A stretch of DNA of 64,000 bases from Dasypus novemcinctus (Eukaryota > Chordata > Mammalia > Cingulata > Dasypodidae): positions 36,452,365 to 36,516,364 of the forward strand of contig NC_080673.1 of NCBI RefSeq assembly GCF_030445035.2, in the 5' to 3' direction. A model generated the notes under the pieces. That model searched no databases. It saw nothing but the letters and a program-made list of their open reading frames with translations, and was not told where the DNA came from. Of the stretch, positions 24,041-34,545 are shown one piece after another. How positions within the stretch are numbered: position 1 is the first letter of the stretch; each line of letters begins with the position of its first letter. The position numbers and the translations under genes are program-made.

Positions 24041-25015
24041 GTAGTTTACTCAAATGCTCCATTTCTTTCTTTTTTGTGGGGATTTATTGGCAGGAGGTTG
24101 TGTGTTACTGCTGCTCTTTGATCCTTGGTTCAACCTGGACCTTTAGGATTTTCCCTATTAGTTGCTCACAACTGGGCTCTGGACCCAGTAATGGTTGCAG
24201 ACTGCATCCTAGAATCTTTTGGGTGGGAGGCTTTATAGCTTTTATAAGCCAGAAAAAGCTTCTCCTTTTTTAAATTTTCTCACATGAACTTCCGTGGTCT
24301 ACCAGCAGGTGGCACTTATAGGCAGCCCTCTCATTTCAATACCTGGTCTGAATGTGTTGCTGCACCACAGACTGGATCAATGTAATAGAGGTTTCTTCCT
24401 GGAGACTAAGAACCTTGTAATTCGCACTTTCTCAGAGACAATTCTTCAGCCTTCTCTGGCGGTCCCCACCCTTTTTCTGGGCATGAAATAATTCCACTCC
24501 CCACTGCATCCAAAACAATCAGTCGTGATTAGTAGTAAAGGAGATGGGAGGGTCAGATCTCTTTAGTCCCTGATCTCTTTAGTTCCTTGCCTGCTTCTCA
24601 GGCAAACAGTGGCACAGCCCCACCTGGCTTAGAAGGGCTGGTGGGACACAGCAGACCAAATTTGTCGGTCAGAAGCATATTCATCCTTAAGGTATGTCCC
24701 TCTCTCTCCCCTTTCCTGAGACAGTGGACCCCTGGAGCCCCTTTTGTCTGTAGCCAGCACAGAGGCCTGAGTATTTTTAAGTGTCTTTAGTGTGGGGAGA
24801 GATTACCCGCAGTTGCAGCCACTGGTTTCAGCTCACAGTTATGCCATCGTGATTTTCCTCCTTTGTCTCTTTCTCTTCTGGGCTGTGTCCAGCCTTCACC
24901 TAGTGTCCTAAACCCTAGAAGATCATTTTCCCAACTATCTTCTAGCTATTTTTCTGGAAGAGATAAGATTCACACTTCTTCCTAGTCTGCAATCTTCCCA
25001 GAAGCCCTCCAATCT
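24041..25015 (-). promoter_or_regulatory. L1 5' UTR (internal promoter region), decayed
   Basis: This is the part of the minus-strand L1 upstream of ORF1. It is more G+C-rich than the surroundings and in intact elements carries the RNA polymerase II internal promoter. The small plus-strand frames at 24076-24790 read it antisense and are not genes. CpG content is low, so it is unlikely to be active. Confidence 0.6.
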
Positions 25016-25488
25016 TTTTTATCGAGTGAAGTTTTTCATTAAATCTGTGGTTTCTTTCAAAACTCAGCATCATAGCATTTAGCAAAGGGTCTAGGATTCA
25101 GTACCTACAATTTCTTATATAAAGTGATGGAATTTTCACACAATTAAGCTAATTAAGACATTCAATTTCAGTAACTAACATCTGTGAATTCATTTTAGCC
25201 AAAAGGAAATTCAGATAATTTTGTTTATTTTTCACTCTTTCTTTCTTTTCTCTTTTTAAATGTATCTCTTCATTTCCTCTGCTGCATTTGTTGTTTAGTC
25301 CCTGTGGCAACACCAAAAGCTGTGAAAGCTCAGTATAAATGAAAATTTGCTGTACACAAAACAAGAGAGGAAAGTTACCAAAGAGATAATTCAACAGTCA
25401 CAAAAACGCCTCTACATTTTCCTCTGGCATGATGCTACAACTCTGGTCACAGTGTCAAGAAATGCTCCTGGAAGATGTCTGATTGCAG

Positions 25489-25497
25489 TTTTTTTTG

Positions 25498-25528
<31 letters not shown>
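25489..25528. repeat. (GT)n microsatellite followed by T run
   Basis: T's, then about eight GT units, then about seventeen T's, read directly. It lies just left of a MIR fragment and probably descends from an A-rich tail. Confidence 0.9.
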
Positions 25529-25544
25529 GAGGTTTCCAGCAATT

Positions 25545-25655
25545 TGGAACCCTAGGAGGTAGCCATTATTGTCTCATATTATAGATGAAGAACCTACTTT
25601 TCTTCACAAGTAATTGTGTAAGATCACAAAGCTACTACGTGGTAAAGAAAATATT
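25545..25655 (-). mobile_element. MIR fragment, minus strand
   Basis: 'GGAGGTAGCCATTATTGTCTCATATTATAGATGAAGAAC' and 'TGTGTAAGATCACAAAGCTACTACGTGG' match the reverse complement of the MIR core. Confidence 0.75.
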
Positions 25656-25664
25656 ACTCCTACA

Positions 25665-25800
25665 GCAGACTTTTGCAGAATTTAACGTGTATACAAATAA
25701 TATGAGGATCTGCTTAAAATGCAAAATCTATAGTGGAGTCTGAGATTCTGTATTTAACAAGTTCCCAGATAATGCTGATGTCCCATGGCACAAAGCTTCC
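25665..25800 (+). mobile_element. MER5A-type hAT-Charlie MITE
   Basis: The order 'TTTAACGTGTATACAAATAATATGAGGATCTGCTTAAAATGC', 'GAGATTCTGTATTTAACAAGTTCCCAGATAATGCTGATG' follows the MER5A consensus as I recall it. These are non-autonomous DNA transposon copies from before the placental radiation. Terminal repeats are eroded. Confidence 0.75.
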
Positions 25801-26072
25801 ATTACATTATTGATATGATTCTTTCAGTTTGGAAGCCTGAATGCTATAGCTATCTTTCCCAATGAAAACTTGAACTCTAATCTGATTGAAAAAAAAAAAA
25901 AAGTGCTATTATGGTGGCTAACCTTCACAAAATCTTTGATTTTCCAGTAAATTTATAGACATAGAATTATTTAATGTTAATAAGATCAGTGGGTCTCAGT
26001 TCAGAGTCATCTCTCCTCCATTCTCTGTTGGTCCCAGTCTCAGATTTGGGAACAGAATTAAAATTTATGTTC

Positions 26073-26475
26073 AGGCAGCGGACTTGGCCCAGTGGTTAGG
26101 GCGTCTGTCTACCACATGGGAGGTCCATGGTTCAAACCCCGGGCCTCCATGACCCGTGTGGAGCTGGCCCATGTGCAGTGCTGATGTGCTCAAGGAGTGC
26201 CCTGCCTCGCAGGGGTGTCCCCCGTGAGGAGTGCGTCCCGTAAGGAGAGCCGCCCTGCACAAAAGAAAGTGCAGCCTGCCCAGGAATGACACTGCCCACC
26301 CGGAGAGCTGACGCAGCAAGATGATGCAACCAAAAGAAACACAGATTCCCGTGCCGCTGACAACAACAGAAGTGGACAAAATAGATGCAGCAAAATAGAC
26401 ACAGAGAACAGATAACCAGTGGGGGGGGAGAGAAATAAATAAATAAATAAATCTTTAAAAATAAATAAATAAAAT
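26073..26475 (+). mobile_element. DAS-SINE, complete, plus strand
   Basis: The tRNA-like head has an A box (TGGCCCAGTGGTTAGGG) and B box (ATGGTTCAAACCCC), then the full SINE body, then repeated AAATAAAT and CTTTAAAA. A perfect 13-base duplication, AAAATTTATGTTC, flanks it (26060-26072 and 26476-26488). This is the best-preserved copy in the window and could in principle still be read by RNA polymerase III. The minus-strand frames at 26071-26402 are artefacts of its GC-rich body. Confidence 0.97.
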
Positions 26476-26498
26476 AAAATTTATGTTCAAAATTATGG

Positions 26499-26612
26499 TT
26501 TTTTTTTTACATTTTTTTTATTGATTTTGTAATAATATTACATTAAAAATATATATGTGAGGTCCCATTCAACCCCACCCCCCCACCCCACCTCTCCCCC
26601 CCCCAGCAACAA
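26499..26612 (-). mobile_element. Tiny 5'-truncated L1 3' end, minus strand
   Basis: On the minus strand the sequence has the G-rich tract, then 'GGTTGAATGGGACCTCACATATATATTTTTAATGTAATATTATTACAAA', then 'TCAAT' and an A tail. The same 3' end occurs on the plus strand at 44838-44953, so both derive from one L1 subfamily. Only about 110 bases were inserted. I could not confirm a target duplication. Confidence 0.85.
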
Positions 26613-28045
26613 CTCTTAAAACCTAATCTATACATTTTTAAGCATTACAGATTTACCTAAGATTTTAATCCATGACACTTAATTTCCTTATGATAATAAA
26701 ATTTATAAAATTTTAAACTTGATTATATAGTAAATATATAATGGCAAAAATCACCAATTTTAAAATAATATTGTAAAGCAATTTATATTTTACAAATTGC
26801 AACATCACTTATACAATATAAAATAGTGGTATATAAGATGTGAAAATATTTATTCCATCAAAATAAATTGTGTGTAACTCATATGAATTTCAGTCTTTGA
26901 ACAAACTATAATCTTTCAATGACATGAGGTGCCTAGATTTACAGACATAAAAACTCAATTTTAAAAATCTATCATTATCTTCTTTTATTTAATCAAAAAT
27001 TATATTCTATTTTTAGTTAATGCTAAGGAATACAACGTTTGAGAATCTGTATGCAATTGAAATAAGAATGTTATAAATTTCCTGTTGCAAGTTTGAGCTG
27101 TCAAGCAGTCCATCTTACTCTAAGAAAACACACTTTTATTTAAGCTTGATTTACTTTTGAACAGTGAATTTTGTACAATTGTCCCCTTGAATCTACTTGA
27201 GGCCCATATTATAGACAGGACTTTAAAAAATGTATTTCTAAAATGCATTTTATTTAACTGTCTCAAGCCTATATTACTTTTATTTTAAACTATAATAATA
27301 TCTCTCCAAAAATTATCTCACACTTTAAAAACTTCTATTCAATACCACACACACACACAAATTATCCAAGACTTGAAAATAAAAAGTTTTATACTGGGGC
27401 ACACTTAACAAGCTAACTTAAAAGACTTCTTAAGGAGAATTTATGTTTGATTTTTCTATTTATTATTTAGTTTAAAAGCAGATCTTGTGGTGATCCATGT
27501 TACCATGTAGATTTCTGTCTAGTAGAAAAGATAACCCCAAAAAGGTTATGCTTTTATTGCCACAAGGATATTAACCTGTTTTTATACAAACTAGAGAACT
27601 TGCTCAAGCATTTCTTCTTTTAAAGTCCCTAGCAATAACCAGTTCCTCAAAAATATTTTTAAATCTTTTTTTTTTTACTATTTTGCAGGTCCCCTCATTA
27701 ATTAATTGATGAGTTGAATAAAATATTTGACATGTTTATTCCATATTTGTGTACAAGTCATATTTTTAATATTTTGAAAAGTATACTTGAGCAGATTTAA
27801 ATGTAGAGAAGTAAATTTCCTGAGCTTTTAAGCCCAAACCCATTTTTTCATGACTCTCAGAAACCAAGTGACACTAGAATTTTATCTTTGCTGAATATCT
27901 ATTTTCTAGGTTTTCTTCTTTTTCTTATTATATGGGAGGTTGATTTTAATTCTTAGCTAAATCTGTTAATCCACATCTTATTAAAACATTGTTTGAGTTC
28001 TATCACCATAACCACTGCCAAGCACTTGTGGGCTACTAGGCTTAA
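26613..28045. other. AT-rich stretch, nothing recognised
   Basis: Strongly AT-rich, with a short CA repeat near 27343-27360. No gene, RNA or named repeat recognised. Confidence 0.45.
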
Positions 28046-28889
28046 TATAGATATATAAAGAAAAATGCACTCCAAAATACCAGGATATATATTCTTCACA
28101 AGTGTACATGTATCGTTCTCCAGGATAGATCACATGTTAGGTCACAAAATAAGTATCAATAAATTTAAAAAGATTGAAATAATACAAAGCATCTTCTCTG
28201 ACCACATTGGAATGAAGGTGGAAATCAATAACAAAAAGGCAGAGAACTGGAAAATTCCAAAAGTGGAAGTTAACACACTCTACTTGGTAGAAGAGGAACT
28301 CACAAGGGAAGTGGAAAACATCTTGAGACAAGTGAAAATGAGAGCATAATGTATCAAAAACTTTGGGACACAGAGAAGGCAGTGCCCAGAGGGAAATTTA
28401 TAGCACTAAATGCTAAAGTTAAAAAGAAGAAAGAGCACAAATCAGAGACTTAACCACGCATCTGATGGAAAAGAAAAAGAAAAGCAAACTAAACCTAAAG
28501 CAAGTAGAAGGGAGAAAATAACAGACTACAGCAGCAATAAGTGAAATAGAGAATAAAAAACAGTAGAATTAGTATAATCAAAAGTTGGTTCTTTGAAAAG
28601 ATCAATAAAATTGGCAAACCTTTAGTTACATTGACAAGGAAAAAGGAAAGAGTATTCAAGTAATTAGAATCAGAAATAAAGGAAAGTGCATTACTACTGA
28701 CCCTACAGAAATAAAAAGGTTCATAAAAGGATACTATGAACAACTCTATGCCAAAAAAATTAGGTGACTTAGATGAAATAAACATGTTCCTGAAACATAA
28801 AAACAACTTACACTGCTTCTAGAAGGAATAGAAGAAACCAACAGCCAAATTACAAGAGAATGAATCAGTCATCAAAAAACTCCCCAAAA

Positions 28890-30630
28890 TTTTCTAAAAT
28901 AATTTTATTTTATTTCAAATATTAGTTACATATTTTTCATTTTAGTTATTTTTAAAACTAATAACTATTTCATTTTCTTATTAATTTTATCTGGTTATTT
29001 TGTTGGTTTTGTTTTTGGAAAGGTTTTGGATCACAGAAGGGGCACAACTGTGGCAGGGAAGGATCACTGGTGCAGGGTGTGGGTGACATGGGAGTGTATG
29101 GGGAGAGGCACACTCAGGGCATGCCTTTAAGGCATATGAATAAGTTCAAGTGTTCATGGGTGTTGTCTCTGTGGGTGGAGACCCACACAATAACTGAAAG
29201 AATATTGAATTCCCATCCTGGAGAATCCTGCTACTTTCTTTAATAGAATGACAAGAATCCCCTGAGTATAAGGGCGGTGTCTAGTGAAGGAAAACAGACC
29301 ATTAAACCAGGTCCTGGATATTGATGATTGAATTTATGAACCTTTTCTGGTGAAATTGAAACTTAGCTTAGTATTATAAATTGCCTAAGAGTTACCTCCT
29401 GAAAACCACCTCATCACTCAAATGTGGCCTCTCTCTAAGCCAAACTCAGCATATAAATATGCGACCTTCCCCCTAGCACGGGACAGGACTCCCAGAGATC
29501 CCACTGGGGGATTATTACCAAGTGCCACTTAGCAATGCATCTGGGAAAAGACATTGGCTAAAGGGAGAAATGTTAAATGCAAATGAGTTTTTATGGCTAA
29601 GAGATTTCAAAGTGAGTTGGGAGGTCATTCCAGACGTTACACTTATGCACTTCTCAGTAGGATCTCATTGACTGCCAGAGTAAACAGTGTCTCAAACAGT
29701 GGGACTCCTGAGGGTTCTAAAGACATCTGGGCACTATAAGCAGGGCAGACAATCTCAGGAATTTGGCACCTGGTCTGTGGGCCTTACTTTGGAATTTATG
29801 GGTCCTAGTGTGACAAAGTTAGAATCACTTATAGTTTCTCTACACAGGGCTCTTCTGCCCCTTTTACTTGAACCTATAATTAGCACCATACTTACTAAAT
29901 ATATGTCCCAGAGACTTAAATCTTTGGTCTAGTCATGTGCTGATTGAGCCCTGAATCACAGCAGAATTGCAACACCTATTCTCCAGTTTATTGGCCTCAT
30001 GCATGACAACGAACAAGAAGATGACCATGGACAAAGTCCATCCCAAGGAATAGAGAGTGCCTGCAACTGCAAGCAAGATAGTTCCATTCATCTGCCCCAT
30101 GAAATCTAAGCACCATCCCAATTAGAAACAGAGGCATCACCATCCCCAAATCCTCAAGATTGGGAAATTAACAATGTAGTAAAGTAGAGTTATTATTATT
30201 CTTTTATTGATTTATTATTATTCTATCAATGGAAGGACTTTATCATTGATATAAAGGCAGTGACCACCAAAGGTTCTGAGGGGAGAGAGAAGGAAGAATA
30301 AGTGTAATATGAAGGCATTTTCTGGCATTGTCCTGCATGACATTGCAATGATGAATACAAGCCAATATACATTTTGTCATAACCTATAAAATTGTGCAGG
30401 GCAGAGTATAAATTATAATGTAAACTATAGTCCACAGTTAGTGACAATGCTTCAATATGTGTTCATCAATTGTAACATATGTACCATATTAATAAAAGAT
30501 GTTGTTAATGTGGGAAAGTGTGGGAGGGATGAGGATGGGCATATGGGAATCCCCTATAATTTAAATGTAACATTTACATAATCTAAAGTTTCTTTAAAAA
30601 TAAATGAAAAAAGAAAAAATTAAAATATGA
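28890..30630 (+). mobile_element. Long L1-type 3' UTR, plus strand, nested in L1 ORF2
   Basis: This 1.7 kb block splits an L1 ORF2 that resumes at 30640. Its 3' part aligns with 20610-21315. Its 5' part (29160-29310, 'GTGGGTGGAGACCCACAC', 'CCCATCCTGGAGAATCCT') aligns with 33985-34120. It ends in a G-containing block, 'TATGGGAATCCCCTATAATTTAAATGTAAC', and an A-rich tail. The flanks 'AAAACTCCCCAAAA' and 'CAACCTCCCAACAAAG' look like a degraded target duplication. The frame at 29687-29932 has no motif. Confidence 0.6.
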
Positions 30631-30909
30631 AACAACCTCCCAACAAAGAAAAGCCCAGGACATGACTTTACAGGTCAATTCAACCAAACATACCAAGAAT
30701 TAGCACCAATCCTGCTCAAACTCTTCCAAAAATATTGAAAAGTTGGAAACCCTACCTAAGTCATTGTATGAGGCTTGTACCACCTTATTACCAAAGCCAG
30801 GTAGATACCACAAGAAAATTAAATTATAGGCCAATATCCCTTATGAATATAGAAATAAAAATCCTTAGCAAAAAAGCACACCAAATTCAATAAAACATTT
30901 GTAAAGACA

Positions 30910-31175
30910 TAAAAGATGCTTCATCATTCTGCCTGGCCTAGTCATAAGTTCCCCTTTGTGAACTCCCCAGCCAGCCCTGCCCTGGATGTAATCATGAGCA
31001 ACAGGGCCTATACCTCTATATAGTTTGCCACGTCTCTTTATAGCACTTCCTACCTCTTCTCTGAAAGGCCCCTTGCTCCTTCTGACCATTTGTGCTATGT
31101 AATTTACTAACAAGGCCTGTATTTTCATATGGCTTGGATGATAGGAAGCTTCCCTCAGTTTCTCCAAATGGCCCT
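30910..31175. other. Unassigned ~265 bp cassette inside L1 ORF2
   Basis: The L1 reading breaks near 30908 and resumes near 31176. The sequence between is more G+C-rich and unrelated to L1 as far as I can tell. On the minus strand it is open for about 100 codons and contains a TATA-like CTATAAAGAG near 31035 and a TGTTCAAGG start near 31175, which could be one end of an LTR. I do not recognise a family. It also replaces, rather than just splits, part of ORF2. Confidence 0.5.
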
Positions 31176-31390
31176 TGAACACTAGGAACAGAAGAAAATC
31201 TCCCCATTATGATAAAGGGCATATATGAAAAACCCACCTTTATCACCATATTTAAATGGAGAAAGACTAAAAGCTTTCCCTCTATATCTAAAACAGGACA
31301 AGGATGACCAATATCAATGCTGTTTTTTACCATTTTCCTAGAAGTTCTAACCAGAACAATTAGGCAAGAAAAAGAGACAAAATGCATCCA

Positions 31391-31857
31391 TATAGGAGAA
31401 AAATGGCAGTCACTGGGACACGAAGACTGATGATTGCAGGCAGAAAATTTATTGGGAAGATCTCCCAGCAGAGGGGGGTTCTGAAGAAAACACTTACATC
31501 CACCCCTGGCAAAGGCAGTCATGAATTTACACAGTACATCTGCAGGCAGGAAAAAATGCTTAGTCAGTGGGAGGGGTTTGGGGCTTAGGTAAGAGGGCCA
31601 ATAGTGAAGAGTAGTGAATCTTTCCCCTTGTATGGCTAGGGGGTGTGGGTTAGGGCTGGTGAATTATAAGGATGTGGGAGGAGTTGATGGTGTCATATGG
31701 CTCCTTTGTCTATTCTTGTGAGCAAATGAGCTGTATCTGAGCACATAGGTTATGGATGGGGGACTGTTCTGTCACAGGAATGCAAGTCACTGTTAACCAT
31801 TCAAAACCTTCTGATCAGTTAATCATTATAAACTTTTTAAGGGAGAAACCTCTAACA
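31391..31857 (-). mobile_element. Solo LTR of a class I endogenous retrovirus, minus strand
   Basis: This 467-base block aligns end to end with the LTRs at 55272-55769 and 59215-59706, sharing 'GATGATTGCAGGCAGAAA', 'GGCAGTCATGAATTTA', 'CCCTTGTATGGCTAGG' and 'AAGGGAGAAACCTCTAACA'. On the minus strand it runs TGTTAGAGG to TCTCCTATA. A perfect 5-base target duplication, ATCCA, lies at 31386-31390 and 31858-31862. No internal retroviral sequence is next to it, so it formed by recombination between two LTRs. It interrupts L1 ORF2. The frames 31016-31522 and 31382-31588 cross its edge and are not genes. Confidence 0.95.
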
Positions 31858-32014
31858 ATCCAAATCAGAAAAGAAGTAAAACTTTCACTGTTTGGAGATG
31901 ATATGATCCTATGAACATAAAACCGGAAAGAAATACTCAATAAAGCACCTAGAGCTAATAAATGAATTCATCAAAGTGGCAGGGTACAAGATCAATACCC
32001 AAAAATCAGTACAG

Positions 32015-32408
32015 GGAGGCAGACTTGGCCCAGTGGTTAGGATGTCTGTCTACCACATGGGACAGACCTGTGTGGAGCTGGCCCACGCGCAGTGCTGATG
32101 CACGCAAGGAGTGCAGTGTCACGCAGGGGTGTCCCCACATAGGGGAGCCCCACACGCAAGGTGTGCACCCTGTAAGGCAGCACAAAAGAAAGTGCAGCCT
32201 GCCCAGGAATGGTGTCACACACACGGAGAGCTGACACAGCAAGATGATGCAACAAAAAGAAACACAGATTCCCATGTGCTGACAACAACAGAAGCAGACA
32301 AAGAAAAACATGCAGCAAATAGACACTGAGAACAGACAACTGGGGTGAGGAGCGGGGAGGGGAAATCAATCAATCAATCAGTCAATCAATAAATAAATAA
32401 ATCTTTAA
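32015..32408 (+). mobile_element. DAS-SINE lacking its B box, plus strand
   Basis: Body and tail match the other DAS-SINEs. The A box (TGGCCCAGTGGTTAGG) is present. After 'CTACCACATGGGA' the sequence jumps to 'CAGACCTGTGTGGAGCTGG', losing about 25-30 bases that in 26073-26475 hold the B box. A perfect 14-base duplication, AAAAATCAGTACAG, flanks it (32001-32014 and 32409-32422). Frames on both strands through it are artefacts. Confidence 0.95.
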
Positions 32409-33195
32409 AAAAATCAGTACAGTTTCTATAGTAATGAAAAATCTGAAGAAGAAATCTAGGAAAAAAACATTTAACACTGTGACTAAAAGAATAAAATATT
32501 TATGAATACATTTAACTAAAGGTGTAAAGAAATTGTACACAGAAAAATATAAAACATTGCTAAAAATTTCAAAGAAGACCTAAATAAATGGAAGAACATT
32601 CCACATTTATAGCTTGGAAGATTATATCATTAATAGGTCAATACTACCCAAAGAGATGTATAGATTCAATACAATTCTGATAAAAATTCCAACAACCTTC
32701 TTTACAGAAATGGAAAAACCATTCACCAAATTTAAAGGAGTTCAAAATAAATAAAACTATCTTGAAAAAGAAGAATGAAGGTGGAGAACTTACACTTTCT
32801 GTTCCAAAACTGTATTTCAAACCACAGTAATCAAAACAGCATGGTACTGGTGAAAGGACAGACATATAGACCAATAGAACTTAATTGAGAGCTCAAAAAT
32901 CAACCCTTACTTTACAGTCAAATGATTTTTGACAAAAGGACAAAGAACACTCATTTGAGAAAGAATAGTCTCTTTAACAATTGGTGGTGGGAAAACTGGA
33001 TCTCCATGTGCAACATAAAAGACCCCTACCCCAGATCTCATACAAAAATCACCTCCAAATACTTCAAAGACCTAAATATAAGAGCTAGAACTATCAAACT
33101 CCTAGAAGAAAACCTAAGGAAGCACCTTCAGGAGCATGAGTAAACCAATAGTTTCTTAGAATTTACACAAAGCACAAACAAAAAAAAGAAGAATA

Positions 33196-34545
33196 GATTT
33201 TGCTGATATGGGCATTGACTCACCAACTTCTATTCCCTTCCTGTCTTCTGTAACCTTTCTTCCAGACTCCAGCTCTGTGAGTCTGCTCAATTTGCTTAAG
33301 TCTTATCAGTGAGGTCATGTAATATTTGTTCTTCAGTGCCTGGCTTACTTCACTTAACATAAGGTCTTCAAAATTCATTCATGTTATCCCATGTGTTAAT
33401 ACTGTATTCCTTCTTACAGATTCTTATATGAGAAATATTCCATTGTATGTATTTATCAGAGTGTGCTTATCCATTCCTCTGTCGATGGACATTTCAGTTG
33501 CTTCCAACTTTTGGCAATAGTGAATAAGGCTGCTATGAACATTGGTGTACATATATTTGTTTGTGTCCTTGCTTTCAAATCTTCCTTGTATATACCTAGC
33601 AGTGGGATTGCTGGATCATGGGGCAGTCCTATAGCTAGCTTCCTATGATAATGTGAATAGGTGTAGTTGGGCAGTGGCTGGATGTGAGTGGTGCAGTAAT
33701 GTAATTGGAATCAGTAGTGCTGGTCTGTGAGTAGGACTGGAGAAGGAGGGTTGAGTTGGACTATCCATGGAACTGGGGGAAGGGCTGGAAGAAGGAACAG
33801 GTGAACTCTGGGGATTTGTAGGTCTGTGATTAAAACTATAATGTTGGGAAAGTTCTTTTGGCAAATATGGCAGAAGAGGGTTGCTGGTGTAGGGCATCTG
33901 GTGTGGGAGAATATACAGGGTAGAGCACACCTGCAGCATGCTTCTGTGGCATATGTAAGTGTTCATTAAGCCATAGTGTGCTATCTCTGTGGGTGGAGAC
34001 CCACACCTTAAACAAGAAAAAATTAAACTCCCATCCTGGGGAGTCCTACTATGTTCTCAATTAGAGGGGCAAGAATCCTACAAGAACATAGGCAGTACTT
34101 GATAAAGAAAACATACAAATACGTCAAACTATCAATATTATTGCAAGTAACTATGAGTCTTATTCTTCAAAATTGAAATTTAGTGGTTACTATAGGTTCT
34201 GAGGAGTGGGGGAGGGAAGAATAGAATTGATGGAACACAGGGTATCTTCAGGGCATTAGAATTGTTCTGCATGATCTTGTAATAATGTATCAAGTCATTT
34301 AAAATTTTGTCACAGCCTATAAAAATGTACAATCCAAATGCAAACCATAATATAAACCATTGGTCGTGGTTAGTAGCAATGCTTCAATATTTGTAAATCA
34401 ATTATAACAAAAGTACCATCTGCATGTAAAATGTTATTTATACAGAAGAGTAGGAAAGGAGGAGGGCGTGGGATATATGGGAATCCTCTATATTTTCAGT
34501 GTGACTTTTCTGGGAGCTAAAGCTTCTTCGAAGAGAAAACGGATG
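33196..34545 (+). mobile_element. L1 insertion with 5' inversion (twin-primed), 3' part on plus strand
   Basis: 33196-33645 is the end of L1 ORF2 and early 3' UTR read on the minus strand ('GCAGTGGGATTGCTGGATCATGG' is the reverse of the usual 'CC.CAGCAATCCCACT'). It is joined directly to 33650-34545, which is L1-type 3' UTR on the plus strand, ending in 'TATGGGAATCCTCTATATTTTCAGTG' and an A-containing tail. Inverted 5' part plus forward 3' part is the signature of twin priming. AATAGAT near 33190 and CATAGAT near 34646 may be the remains of a target duplication. The frames at 33326-33966 are not coding. Confidence 0.6.

Larger units (their letters stand above)
21430..25015 (-). mobile_element. 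L1 with 5' UTR, ORF1 and start of ORF2, minus strand, interrupted
   Basis: Read right to left, 25015 to about 24050 is an L1 5' UTR whose first bases (GGGAAGATTGCAGACTAGGAAGAAG) match the usual L1 start. Then ORF1 runs from about 24040 to 23089. Then ORF2 begins (22527 to about 21430) and stops in the region between endonuclease and reverse transcriptase, around 'TATGGTATACAG'. The 3' two-thirds of ORF2 and the 3' UTR are missing. A solo LTR (22528-23082) sits at the ORF1/ORF2 boundary and a truncated SINE (23727-23838) sits in ORF1. Many stops make both frames inactive. Confidence 0.85.

Noticed and set aside
31016..31522. 168-codon minus-strand open frame, the longest in the window
   Set aside because: It runs from the solo LTR at 31391 through L1 sequence into the unassigned cassette, so it is a chance reading across three unrelated elements.
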